Positions 1-8,972 of a DNA stretch of 64,000 nt are shown piece by piece. Below the pieces are notes generated by a model, which was not told where the DNA came from, ran no database searches, and saw only the letters and a program-made list of their open reading frames with translations. The position numbers and the translations under genes were made by a program. Within the stretch, counting starts at the first letter, position 1. The number at the start of each line of letters is the position of its first letter. Location of the stretch: the NCBI GenBank assembly GCA_041397365.1, contig JAWKWT010000006.1, positions 186,001 to 250,000 on the forward strand, in the 5' to 3' direction. This DNA is from P52-10 sp041397365 (lineage in GTDB: Bacteria; Pseudomonadota; Alphaproteobacteria; Rhizobiales; Xanthobacteraceae).

Positions 1-634
1 CCGACGGCGAGCGCCCCTCGCGCACTGCGTTGGTCGAATCGCCGACGAGCGCCAGCACGCCCTCCTCGCCGATCTCGCGCAGGCGCGCCTCGTCGGTCGG
101 CTGGCCGATCACCGGCGTCGGATCGATCTTCCAGTCGCCAGTATGCAGCACCGTGCCGGCCGAAGTGCGGATCGCCAGCGCGTTCGATTCCGGAATCGAA
201 TGCGCGACCGAGACGAACTCGACATTGAACGGGCCGATGTCGATCCGCGCGCCGAGCGGCACCACCGTCACCGGAATTTTCGGCGCGCCCGGCTCGCTCT
301 CGCATTTCGCCATCAGCAAGGCGGCCGAGAATGGCGTCGCATAGATCGGACATTTCAGCTTCGGCCACAGATCGATGATCGCGCCGAAATGATCCTCATG
401 CGCGTGCGTCAGCACCAGCCCGACGAGGTTCTTGCGCTCCTTCTCCAGGAAGGCGATGTCGGGCAGGATGAGATCGATGCCCGGCAGATGCTCCTCGTCG
501 CCGAACGAGACGCCGAGATCGATCGCGAGCCAGCTTCGTTGGTGGCGATTGCCGAGCCCGTATAGCGACAGGTTCATGCCGATTTCGCCGATGCCGCCGA
601 GCGGCGCGAAGGTGAGTTCATCCGGTCTCGACAT
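1..634 (-). CDS. rnj: Ribonuclease J, N-terminal part (runs off the window edge)
   Basis: Metallo-beta-lactamase/beta-CASP ribonuclease that processes and degrades RNA, with endo- and 5'-exonuclease activity in the family. About 211 N-terminal residues are present; the rest lies beyond position 1. The metal-binding motif THAHEDHFGAI is visible near residue 77, and a second family block VGDSTNA lies at the window edge. The ATG at 634-632 overlaps the birA stop (ATGA), so translation is probably coupled and the gene is the distal part of the nuo-birA-rnj unit. Partial only because of the window limit. Confidence 0.93.
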   Translation of the reverse strand, partial: MSRPDELTFAPLGGIGEIGMNLSLYGLGNRHQRSWLAIDLGVSFGDEEHLPGIDLILPDIAFLEKERKNLVGLVLTHAHEDHFGAIIDLWPKLKCPIYATPFSAALLMAKCESEPGAPKIPVTVVPLGARIDIGPFNVEFVSVAHSIPESNALAIRTSAGTVLHTGDWKIDPTPVIGQPTDEARLREIGEEGVLALVGDSTNAVREGRSPS

Positions 635-1416
635 CAGACCGCTCCGGCCGCGCTGGTGGCGGCGTCGCCGAAGAACACCTCGCCCGAAGCGATCGGCACG
701 CGGCGGCCTTCGTCGGTGATGACAATCATGTGTCCGGTCTCGTCGATCGTCTCGAAGATGCCGCTCACGGTTCGCGTGCCAGCCTGGATAGTGACAGGTC
801 CACCGATCCCAGCGGCATGCACCAGCCAGCGCTGACGCAGAACCGGCATCCCCCGCCCGTTGTCCCACAGCATTCGCATCTCGGACCAGTATTCCGCCAG
901 CGCCTCGAACAGCTCTTCCGCCGACACGGCACAGCCGGCGTCATGCAGCGAGGCGGCAGCGTAAGGCAGTCCCTGCGGCGCCGCCACCACATTCACGCCG
1001 ATGCCGACGACGACCGCGAGGCGTCCGTCGGCCACGGATTCTGCCTCCAGCGACATGCCGGACAGTTTGGCTCCCTCCAGCAATGCATCATTCGGCCATT
1101 TGAGTTTCGCGGAAACGCCGAACTGCCGAAGAGCGGTCGCCAGCGCGACGCCTGCGGCGAAACCGAGCGTCGCAGCCTGCGCCGGCGCGATGTCGATGAC
1201 CTCGCCGACACTCGCCGCCAGATTTCCCTTGGGCGATACCCACACCCGATTGCGCCGGCCGCGGCCCGCGACCTGATGGTCGGTGACGAACCAGACCGGA
1301 TTGCTTCCGCCCGCCTTCAGATGCGCCATCGCCTCCACATTGGTGGAGCCCGCTGTTTCAAGCGACATCACTGCATAACCCGCGGACCGCGCCTGCGGGC
1401 CGAGCGCGAACGCCAT
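634..1416 (-). CDS. birA: Biotin--[acetyl-CoA-carboxylase] ligase, monofunctional
   Basis: Attaches biotin to the carrier domain of biotin enzymes such as acetyl-CoA carboxylase, in the cytoplasm, through biotinyl-AMP. 260 aa. The biotinyl-AMP loop GRGRRNRVW is at residues 51-59 and the catalytic-lysine block KWPND at 106-110, followed by LSGM. There is no N-terminal helix-turn-helix, so this is the ligase-only form and should not repress a biotin operon. The start overlaps the nuoN stop by one base and the stop overlaps the rnj start, so it is embedded in one transcript with Complex I. Confidence 0.95.
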   Translation of the reverse strand: MAFALGPQARSAGYAVMSLETAGSTNVEAMAHLKAGGSNPVWFVTDHQVAGRGRRNRVWVSPKGNLAASVGEVIDIAPAQAATLGFAAGVALATALRQFGVSAKLKWPNDALLEGAKLSGMSLEAESVADGRLAVVVGIGVNVVAAPQGLPYAAASLHDAGCAVSAEELFEALAEYWSEMRMLWDNGRGMPVLRQRWLVHAAGIGGPVTIQAGTRTVSGIFETIDETGHMIVITDEGRRVPIASGEVFFGDAATSAAGAV

Positions 1417-2852
1417 CAGAACAGCGACTTCGCGGCCGCCGCCGCAGCCGAGACCAAGGGGGCCGGATAGAAGGCGAACAGGATGTTGAACAGGCCGGAA
1501 ACCGCAAGCACCGTTCGCAACTCGGCGCGCATCGGCTGCATCGCGCCGTCCGGCTCGTCGAAATTCATGACCTTGACGATGTAGAGATAGTAATACGCGC
1601 GGACGACGCTTGCGAGAACGCCGAGCACGGCGAGCGTGAACAGCCCCGCATTGATCGCCGCCATAAACACGTAGAACTTCGCGAAGAAGCCGGCGAGCGG
1701 CGGAATGCCGGCGAGCGAGAACAGCAGCATCGCCATGAAGAACGCCATCAGCGGATTGGTGCGGGCGAGGCCGGCGAAATCGCTGATGGTCTCGACCGCC
1801 TCCCCGTCACGCTTCAGCGCGATGATGACCGCGAAGGTGCCGAGCGTCATCATCACATAGATCGCAATATAGACGAGCACGCCCTGCGCGCCCTCCTGCG
1901 TTCCGGACGCGAGACCGACCAGGGCGAAGCCCATATGGCCGATCGACGAATAGGCCATCAGCCGCTTGATGTTGGTCTGGCCGATCGCTGCGAACGAGCC
2001 AAGCGCCATCGATGCGATCGCGACGAACACGACGATCTGCTGCCATTGCGGCGTGATGCCCGGAAACGCCGTCAGCGCGACGCGGGTGAATACGGCCAGC
2101 GCCGCCACCTTCGGCGCGGAAGCGAAGAAGGCGGTGACGGCCGTCGGCGCGCCCTCATAGACGTCCGGCGTCCACATGTGAAACGGCACGGCCGAAATCT
2201 TGAAGCACAATCCCGCCAGCAGGAACACGAGGCCGAACAGCAGGCCGATATTGCCGGCCTTCGCGGCCGAGGCAATGCCGGCGAAGTTCACCGTGCCCGT
2301 AAAGCCGTAAACCAGCGACGCGCCGTACAGCAGCATGCCGGACGACAGCGCGCCGAGCACGAAATATTTCAGGCCGGCTTCGGTCGATTTGATGTTGTCG
2401 CGATGGCTCGCCGCCACGACGTAGAGCGCCAGACTCATCAGTTCGAGGCCGAGATAGAGCGCGATCAGATCGCCCGCCGAAATGAGGATCATCATGCCGA
2501 CGGTCGACAGCAGCACGAGGATCGAGAACTCGAACATCCGCCGCGAATTGTCCTGAAGAAACTCGATCGACAGGATGAGCGTCGCCGCCGAGCCAAGCAG
2601 CGTCAGCAGTTTCAGGAAGCGGGCGAAATCGTCCAGCACGAACGAGCCGCCGAAGGTTTCCACCTTGCCGCCGGGCGAGACGATAATCGCCGCCGCCGTG
2701 CAGACGAGGAAGAACACCGCAAGGCCGGTCACCAGATTGGTGACACGCTCGCCATTGAACGCACCGATCATCAACAGGATCATCGCGCAGACGCTGAGCA
2801 GAAGCTCAGGCACCACGGGAAGAAGCAGGTAGCCGGCAGCCGTAAAGCTCAT
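1416..2852 (-). CDS. nuoN: NADH-quinone oxidoreductase subunit N
   Basis: Antiporter-like membrane subunit of Complex I, one of three proton-channel modules (with L and M) in the inner membrane. 478 aa, intact, almost entirely hydrophobic, about 14 expected membrane spans. Family blocks are visible: GLELMSLALYV near residue 135 with the conserved glutamate of TM5, the lysine in the KISAVPFHMWTPDVYEGAPT block near residue 220, and the KRLMAYSSIGHMG block near residue 295. It is the last nuo gene and overlaps birA by one base. 28 bases separate it from nuoM. Confidence 0.97.
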   Translation of the reverse strand: MSFTAAGYLLLPVVPELLLSVCAMILLMIGAFNGERVTNLVTGLAVFFLVCTAAAIIVSPGGKVETFGGSFVLDDFARFLKLLTLLGSAATLILSIEFLQDNSRRMFEFSILVLLSTVGMMILISAGDLIALYLGLELMSLALYVVAASHRDNIKSTEAGLKYFVLGALSSGMLLYGASLVYGFTGTVNFAGIASAAKAGNIGLLFGLVFLLAGLCFKISAVPFHMWTPDVYEGAPTAVTAFFASAPKVAALAVFTRVALTAFPGITPQWQQIVVFVAIASMALGSFAAIGQTNIKRLMAYSSIGHMGFALVGLASGTQEGAQGVLVYIAIYVMMTLGTFAVIIALKRDGEAVETISDFAGLARTNPLMAFFMAMLLFSLAGIPPLAGFFAKFYVFMAAINAGLFTLAVLGVLASVVRAYYYLYIVKVMNFDEPDGAMQPMRAELRTVLAVSGLFNILFAFYPAPLVSAAAAAAKSLF

Positions 2853-2880
2853 GATCTTTGCCCTCGCGCCCTTTCCGCAC

Positions 2881-4385
2881 TCATTGCACGAGCGCCGCGG
2901 CCTTCACGGCCGAGATCGCGGTCTGATAGTTGCTGACAAGCTGCTCGACCGACGCCGCCGACATATCCAGCACCGGCTTCGGATAAACGCCGAACAGGAT
3001 GGTGAGGATCAGCAGCGGCGCGAGCACCACGCCTTCGCGCAGCGTCAGGTCCTTGATGCCGGCCAGTGACGGCTTATCCAGCGCGCCGAACACCACCTTG
3101 CGGTAGAGCCACAGCGCGTATCCCGCCGACAGGATGACGCCGAGCGTGGCGAAGATCGCGGTCGGGATGCTGGTCTTGAAGGCGCCGAGCAACGTCAGGA
3201 ATTCGCCGACGAATCCGGAGGTGCCGGGCAGTCCGACATTGGCCATGGTGAACACCATGAACACCAGCGCGTAAAGCGGCATGCGATTGACCAGCCCGCC
3301 ATACGCCTTGATCTCGCGCGTATGCAGGCGGTCGTAGACGACGCCGACGCAAGGAACAGCGCGCCCGAGACGATGCCGTGCGAGATCATCTGGAACACGC
3401 CGCCGGCGACGCCCTGCGTGTTGCCGGCGAAGATGCCCATCGTCACGAAGCCCATATGGGCGACCGACGAATAGGCGATCAGCTTCTTCATGTCCTCCTG
3501 CATCAACGCGACCAGTGAAGTGTAGACGATCGCGATCACGGAGAGCGTGAAGATCAGCGGCGCGAAATCGTGGCTCGCCAGCGGAAACATCGGCAGCGAG
3601 AAGCGCAGGAAGCCGTAGCCGCCCATCTTCAGCAGGATCGCGGCCAGCACGACCGAGCCCGCCGTCGGCGCTTCGACGTGCGCATCGGGCAGCCAGGTAT
3701 GCACCGGCCACATCGGCATCTTCACCGCGAAGGAGGCGAAGAACGCCAGCCACGCCCATGTCTGCATGGTGCGCGGCACCGCCGTCTTCATCAGCGTCGG
3801 AATGTCGGTGGTTCCGGCGTTCCAGTACAGCGCCATGATCGCCAGCAGCATCAGCACCGAGCCGAGCAGCGTGTAGAGGAAGAACTTGAAGCTGGCATAG
3901 ACGCGGCGTGGTCCGCCCCAGACACCGATGATGAGGAACATCGGGATCAGGCCGCCCTCGAAGAACAGATAGAACAGCACGAGATCGAGCGCCGAGAAGG
4001 TGCCGATCATCAGTGTTTCGAGGATCAGGAAGGCCATCATGTATTCGCGCACGCGCGACGTGACGGATTTCCAGCTCGCGACGATGCAGAACGGCATCAG
4101 CGCGGTGGTCAGGATCACGAAGGGCAGAGAAATGCCGTCCACGCCCATGTGATAGGCGATGCCCCGCGCAAGCCACTGCGTCTTCTCGACGAACTGGAAG
4201 TCAGGGTTTGAGGCGTCGAACCGCGCCACCAGGATCAGCGACACCGCGAAGGTGACGAGCGTGGTCCAGAGCGCGATCCAGCGCGCGTTGCGGTTCGCCG
4301 CCTCGTCGTGGCCGCGCGCGATCCAGATCAACAGTGCGCCGACCGCCGGCAGGAAGGTGACGACCGAAAGAATGGGCCAGGTCAT
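2881..4385 (-). CDS. nuoM: NADH-quinone oxidoreductase subunit M (one apparent frameshift)
   Basis: Antiporter-like proton-pumping subunit of Complex I. The ATG at 4385 begins MTWPILSVV; the frame then gives ...SHGIVSGALFL and is lost at 3351-3352. There, adding one A to the plus-strand AA run restores ...CVGVVYDRLHTREI and an unbroken C-terminal half ending at 2881. With that correction the protein is 501 aa, normal for the family. Blocks YLFFEGGLIPMF, WLPDAHVEAPT and KKLIAYSSVAHMG are visible. The reading frame upstream is continuous with nuoL (see nuoL). I treat the shift as a sequence error because nuoM is needed for Complex I and both halves are well conserved. Confidence 0.93.
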
Positions 4386-4386
4386 C

Positions 4387-6467
4387 TCAGTTGGCCCCGC
4401 CGTAAACATGAACCACGTAATCAATCCGGCGACGCCGATCAGCATCGCAAACGCATAGTGATAGAGGTAGCCGCTCTGGAGCCGCACGGCGCCGCGCGTC
4501 ACATCCAGCACGCGCGCGGACACGCCATTCGGACCGAAGCCGTCGATGACGAAGCCGTCGCCCTTCTTCCACAGGAAGGCGCCGAGCCATTTCGCGGGCC
4601 GCACGAAAATGAAATCGTACAGCTCGTCGAAATACCATTTGTTGAGCAGGAAGCGGTACAGCAGCCCGTGCTGGTTGGCGAGTTCGACCGGAATGTAGGG
4701 CCGGCGGATATAGAACACCCACGACACCACGAAGCCGATCACCATCATCACCGTCGGCAGCAGCGCGATCGCCGGCGGCGTGTGGTGGATTTCGTCGATC
4801 AGCCCCGGCTTCATCTTCAGCGACTCGCGGAAGAAATCCTCGACGCCATGCCCCGCGAACACTTCCTTGAACGGGAAGCCGGCCAGGATCGATCCGGCCG
4901 CCAGCACGAAGAGCGGGACCAGCATCACCAGCGGGCTCTCATGCGCCGCCTCGTAGTGATGACGATCATGCGGCTCGCCATGGAAGGTCTTGAACACAAG
5001 ACGCCATGAATAGAAGGAGGTCAGCCCGGCCGCGATCACCGTCAGCAGGAAGGCGTACAGCGCGAACGGATTGTGCGCGGCATAGGCCGACTCGATGATC
5101 GCGTCCTTCGAGAAGTAGCCGGCAGTGAGCGGGAAGCCGGTCAGCGCCAGCGTGCCGACCAGCATCATCGTGTAGGTGACCGGAATCTTGCGGGCCAATC
5201 CGCCCATGTTGCGGATGTCCTGCTCGTGATGCATCGCATGGATCACCGAGCCTGAGCCTAAGAACAGCAGCGCCTTGAAGAAGGCGTGCGTGAACAGGTG
5301 GAACATGCCGATCGAATACGCGCCCGCCCCCATCGCCACGAACATGTAGCCGAGCTGGCTACAGGTCGAATAGGCGACGATGCGCTTGATGTCATTCTGG
5401 ACAAGGCCGACGGTCGCCGCAAAGAATGCCGTGGTCGCGCCGAAGAACATCACCACCGCCTGCGCGGTCGGGGCGAGTTCGAACAACGGCGACAGCCGCG
5501 CCACCATGAACACGCCGGCGGTGACCATGGTCGCGGCGTGGATCAGCGCCGACACCGGCGTCGGGCCTTCCATCGCGTCCGGCAGCCAGGTGTGCAGCAG
5601 GAACTGCGCCGACTTGCCCATCGCACCCATGAACAAGAGCAGGCAGGTGAAGGTCAGCGCGTCGGCCTGCCAGCCGAACACGTTGATGGTCTTTCCCGTC
5701 AGGCTCGGGGCAGCCGCGAAGATCGTCTCGAAATCGGTCGAGCCGACCAGCATGAAGATCGCGAAGATGCCGAGCGCGAAGCCGAAATCGCCGACGCGGT
5801 TGACGACGAACGCCTTGATCGCCGCGGCATTCGCCGACGGCCGCTGATACCAGAAGCCGATCAACAGATAGCTGGCGAGGCCCACGCCCTCCCAGCCGAA
5901 GAACAACTGGACCAGATTGTCCGCCGTCACCAGCATCAGCATCGCGAAGGTGAACAGCGACAGATAGGCCATGAAGCGCGGCCGGTTCGGGTCCTCCGCC
6001 ATGTAGCCGATCGAATAGAGGTGAACCAGCGCGGAGACAGTGTTCACCACCACCAGCATCACCGCCGTCAGCGTGTCGACGCGCAGCGTCCAGAACACGT
6101 TGAGATCGCCGGAGTCGATCCACGGCAGCAGGATGACGCGCACGTCCTGATGCTGGAAGCCGACATTGACCAGCGTGATCCACGACAGCGCGGCGGAGAC
6201 GAGCAGCAGCGTCGTGGTGATGAGCTCGGCGGCGCGGGAGCCCGCGGCTGGCGGCTCGGTCGGCCCGTGCGCGTGATCGTCATGCGCGTCATGATGCGCG
6301 GCGTGCGCATGGCCGTGATCGTGATGATGGTCGTGACCGTGATGCTCATGCCCGTGCGCATGATCCATCTGGTCGCCGCTCGGGTGACGCGCATGCGCGC
6401 CGTACAGCGCGATCAATCCGGCAAGGATCGCGCCCAGCAGCGGCAGAAAGACGATAGCCTGAATCAT
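4387..6467 (-). CDS. nuoL: NADH-quinone oxidoreductase subunit L with a histidine-rich loop (frame lost at its last codons)
   Basis: Terminal antiporter-like subunit of Complex I with the long lateral helix. About 693 aa. The start is ATG at 6467. After a first membrane span there is a loop with 17 histidines among residues 36-67 (DNA 6362-6267), unlike E. coli NuoL. Family blocks: FFGWEGVGLASYLLIG, HTWLPDAMEGPTPVSALIHAATMV and KRIVAYSTCSQLGYM. As written, the frame misses its stop and reads straight into nuoM. One extra C in the run at 4395-4398 restores an ending ...GAN and a TGA at 4389-4387, two bases before the nuoM ATG. I take that as the true end. Confidence 0.94.
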
Positions 6468-6476
6468 CTCTTGGCC

Positions 6477-6785
6477 TCAGCCTTTCATCACATTGATATC
6501 TTCGACCGCGATCGAGCCGCGGTTGCGGAAGAACACGACCAGCACCGCGAGCCCGATCGCTGCTTCCGCGGCCGCGACCGTGAGTACCAGCAGCGCGAAC
6601 ACCTGGCCGACGATGTCGTTGAGGAACGACGAGAACGCCACCAGATTGATATTCACCGACAGCAGGATGAGCTCGATCGACATCAGGATGACGATGACGT
6701 TCTTGCGGTTGATGAAGATGCCGAGAACGCCGATCGTGAACAGAACCGCGGCGACGGCCAGATAATGCCCCAGCGTGATGATCAT
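6477..6785 (-). CDS. nuoK: NADH-quinone oxidoreductase subunit K
   Basis: Small three-helix membrane subunit of Complex I in the E-channel region. 102 aa. The conserved glutamates lie in the helix IVILMSIELILLSVNIN near residues 32-45 and in AAAEAAIGLAVLV near residue 72; both are needed for proton translocation in E. coli NuoK. The start overlaps the nuoJ stop by four bases and the stop is nine bases before nuoL. Confidence 0.96.
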   Translation of the reverse strand: MIITLGHYLAVAAVLFTIGVLGIFINRKNVIVILMSIELILLSVNINLVAFSSFLNDIVGQVFALLVLTVAAAEAAIGLAVLVVFFRNRGSIAVEDINVMKG

Positions 6786-7414
6786 TCGGCGGCCTCCGGC
6801 CTGTCCTGCAATCCCTGCCCAGGCAGCACCTTGACGACCTCCATCGCGGTCGCGCGCGTGCGCGCGTTCTGCGTCGGGATATCCTGCCGCTTGACGTTGG
6901 CCTTGTGGCGCAGCGTCAGCACGATCGCGCCGATCATGGCGACCAGCAGCACCAGCCCCGAAATCTGGAAGTAGTGGATGTATTTCGTATACAGCACCCG
7001 GCCGAGCGCCTCGGTGTTGGAGATGTCGGCCGGGATCGGCGACGCGATCGTCTTGGCGACGTTCGGATTGATGACCCAGCCGCCGGCGACCAGCAGCAGT
7101 TCGGCGAGGATGATGATGCCGAGCAGCATGCCGAACGGCAGGTAGTTCAGGAAGCCCTGGCGCAGTTCGGCGAAGTCCACGTCGAGCATCATGATGACGA
7201 ACAGGAACAGCACCGCGACCGCGCCGACATAGACGACGACGAGGATCATCGCGAGGAATTCGGCGCTCAGCAGGATGAACAATCCGGCCGCGTTCACGAA
7301 CGCGAGGATCAGGAACAGCACCGAGTGAACGGGATTCTTGGAAACCACCACCATCACCGCCGAGGCGACGCAGACGCCGGCGAACAGGTAGAAGAACAGC
7401 GCGGGAAAGATCAT
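6782..7414 (-). CDS. nuoJ: NADH-quinone oxidoreductase subunit J
   Basis: Five-helix membrane subunit of Complex I. 210 aa, with the conserved block EFLAMILVVVYVGAVAVLFLFVIMM near residues 50-75, the helix that carries the pi-bulge in solved structures. The C-terminal 40 residues are hydrophilic (about residues 170-210), longer than E. coli NuoJ and usual in alphaproteobacteria. It lies nine bases after nuoI and overlaps nuoK by four bases. Confidence 0.96.
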   Translation of the reverse strand: MIFPALFFYLFAGVCVASAVMVVVSKNPVHSVLFLILAFVNAAGLFILLSAEFLAMILVVVYVGAVAVLFLFVIMMLDVDFAELRQGFLNYLPFGMLLGIIILAELLLVAGGWVINPNVAKTIASPIPADISNTEALGRVLYTKYIHYFQISGLVLLVAMIGAIVLTLRHKANVKRQDIPTQNARTRATAMEVVKVLPGQGLQDRPEAAE

Positions 7415-7423
7415 CGCCTCACC

Positions 7424-7912
7424 TCACCGATACGGCGCGTCGAGCGCGATCGACTTCGCGATCTCGCGCTCCCAGCGGTCGCCGTTCGCAAGCAGCTTGG
7501 CCTTGTCGTAATACAGCTCCTCGCGCGTTTCGGTCGCGAATTCGAAGTTCGGCCCCTCGACGATGGCGTCGACCGGGCACGCCTCCTGGCACAGCCCACA
7601 ATAGATGCACTTCACCATGTCGATATCGTAGCGCACCGTGCGGCGGGTGCCGTCATTGCGGCGGGGCCCGGCCTCGATGGTGATCGCCTGCGCCGGGCAG
7701 ATCGCTTCGCACAGCTTGCAGGCGATGCAGCGTTCCTCGCCGTTCGGATAGCGGCGCAAGGCATGCTCGCCACGAAAGCGCGGCGAGATCGGCCCCTTCT
7801 CGAAGGGATAGTTCAGCGTCGGCTTCGGCTGGAAGAAGTAGCGCATGGCGAGAAAGAACGCCGATACGAACTCCTTCAGCAGAAGCGACTTGGCTGCGGT
7901 TGCAACGCTCAT
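7424..7912 (-). CDS. nuoI: NADH-quinone oxidoreductase subunit I, 2x[4Fe-4S]
   Basis: Ferredoxin-like subunit of the Complex I peripheral arm that holds clusters N6a and N6b and hands electrons to NuoB. 162 aa. Two CxxCxxCxxxCP motifs are plain: CIACKLCEAICP near residue 62 and CIYCGLCQEACP near residue 101. The N-terminal amphipathic region is typical. Located 25 bases after nuoH and nine bases before nuoJ. Confidence 0.97.
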   Translation of the reverse strand: MSVATAAKSLLLKEFVSAFFLAMRYFFQPKPTLNYPFEKGPISPRFRGEHALRRYPNGEERCIACKLCEAICPAQAITIEAGPRRNDGTRRTVRYDIDMVKCIYCGLCQEACPVDAIVEGPNFEFATETREELYYDKAKLLANGDRWEREIAKSIALDAPYR

Positions 7913-7937
7913 GACATCCTCACGCGCCGGGCCGGCA

Positions 7938-8969
7938 TCATTTCGGGGCTAGTCCTGCGAAATGCAGGACGCTTGCGACGATCACAACGGCCGCCAGCGA
8001 AATCGGCAAAAACACCTTCCAACCCAGCCGCATCAGCTGGTCGTAGCGGTAGCGCGGCACGATCGCCTTCGCCATCGCGAACAGGAAGAACATGAAGCAG
8101 ACCTTCAGCACGAACCAGATCACGCCCGGAACCCAAGTGAACGGCGCGAACGGGATCGGCGAGAGCCAGCCCCCTAAGAACATGATCGTCGCCAGCGAGC
8201 ACATCGTGACGATGGCGCAATACTCGCCGAGCATGAACATCATGTAGGGCGTGGAGCCGTATTCGACCATGAAGCCGGCGACCAGTTCCGACTCGGCCTC
8301 GACCAGATCGAACGGCGGACGGTTGGTCTCCGCCAGCGCGGAGACGTAGAAGATCACGAACATCGGAAACAGCGGCAGCCAGTACCAGCCGAGCAGGCCG
8401 AGCTTCGTGTTCTGCGCCTCGACGATCGCGGTGAGATTGAGCGAGCCGACGCAGAGCAGCACGGTGATGATGACGAAGCCGATCGAGACTTCGTAGGACA
8501 CCATCTGCGCGGCCGAGCGAACCGCCGACAGGAAGGCGTATTTCGAATTCGACGCCCAGCCGGCCATGATGATGCCGTAGATCGACAGCGACGAAATCGC
8601 GAAGATGTAGAGGATGCCGACATTGATGTCGGCGACGACCCAGTTCAGGTTGACGGGGATCACGGCCCACGCCGCCAGCGCCAGCACGCAGGACACGAAC
8701 GGCGCGAGCAGGAACACGCCCTTGTTGGAGCCTGCCGGAATCGTCGGCTCCTTCAGCACGAATTTCAGCAAGTCCGCGAAGGATTGGAACAGCCCCCACG
8801 GCCCGACGACGTTCGGGCCGCGGCGAATCTGCACCGCCGCCCAGATCTTGCGGTCGGCCAGCAGCAGATAGGCGATCGAGATCAGCAGCGCCACGAGCAG
8901 GCCGACGCTCTGAATTACGATAATCAGCAGCGGCCAAAGATAGTCGGTCCAGAGTTGAGCGAAGGTCAT
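7938..8969 (-). CDS. nuoH: NADH-quinone oxidoreductase subunit H
   Basis: Membrane subunit that forms much of the ubiquinone-binding chamber of Complex I. 343 aa, eight expected spans. Conserved blocks are visible: RRGPNVVGPWGLFQSFADLLKF near residue 45, ETNRPPFDLVEAESELVAGFMVEY near residue 210 with the loop of conserved acidic residues, and KVCFMFFLFAMAKAIVPRYRYDQLM near the end. The stop of nuoG lies three bases upstream of its ATG. Confidence 0.97.
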   Translation of the reverse strand: MTFAQLWTDYLWPLLIIVIQSVGLLVALLISIAYLLLADRKIWAAVQIRRGPNVVGPWGLFQSFADLLKFVLKEPTIPAGSNKGVFLLAPFVSCVLALAAWAVIPVNLNWVVADINVGILYIFAISSLSIYGIIMAGWASNSKYAFLSAVRSAAQMVSYEVSIGFVIITVLLCVGSLNLTAIVEAQNTKLGLLGWYWLPLFPMFVIFYVSALAETNRPPFDLVEAESELVAGFMVEYGSTPYMMFMLGEYCAIVTMCSLATIMFLGGWLSPIPFAPFTWVPGVIWFVLKVCFMFFLFAMAKAIVPRYRYDQLMRLGWKVFLPISLAAVVIVASVLHFAGLAPK

Positions 8970-8972
8970 GGT

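Noticed and set aside
3195..6467. A 1090-residue NuoL-NuoM fusion protein
   Set aside because: The join needs only one missing C at 4395-4398, and the same frame is destroyed again inside nuoM at 3351. Two separate genes with indel errors explain it better.
5286..6974. Long plus-strand open frame opposite nuoL/nuoK (562 codons)
   Set aside because: Composition is dominated by Arg, His, Asp and Gln, as expected of an antisense shadow of GC-rich coding DNA; no start signal or family resemblance.
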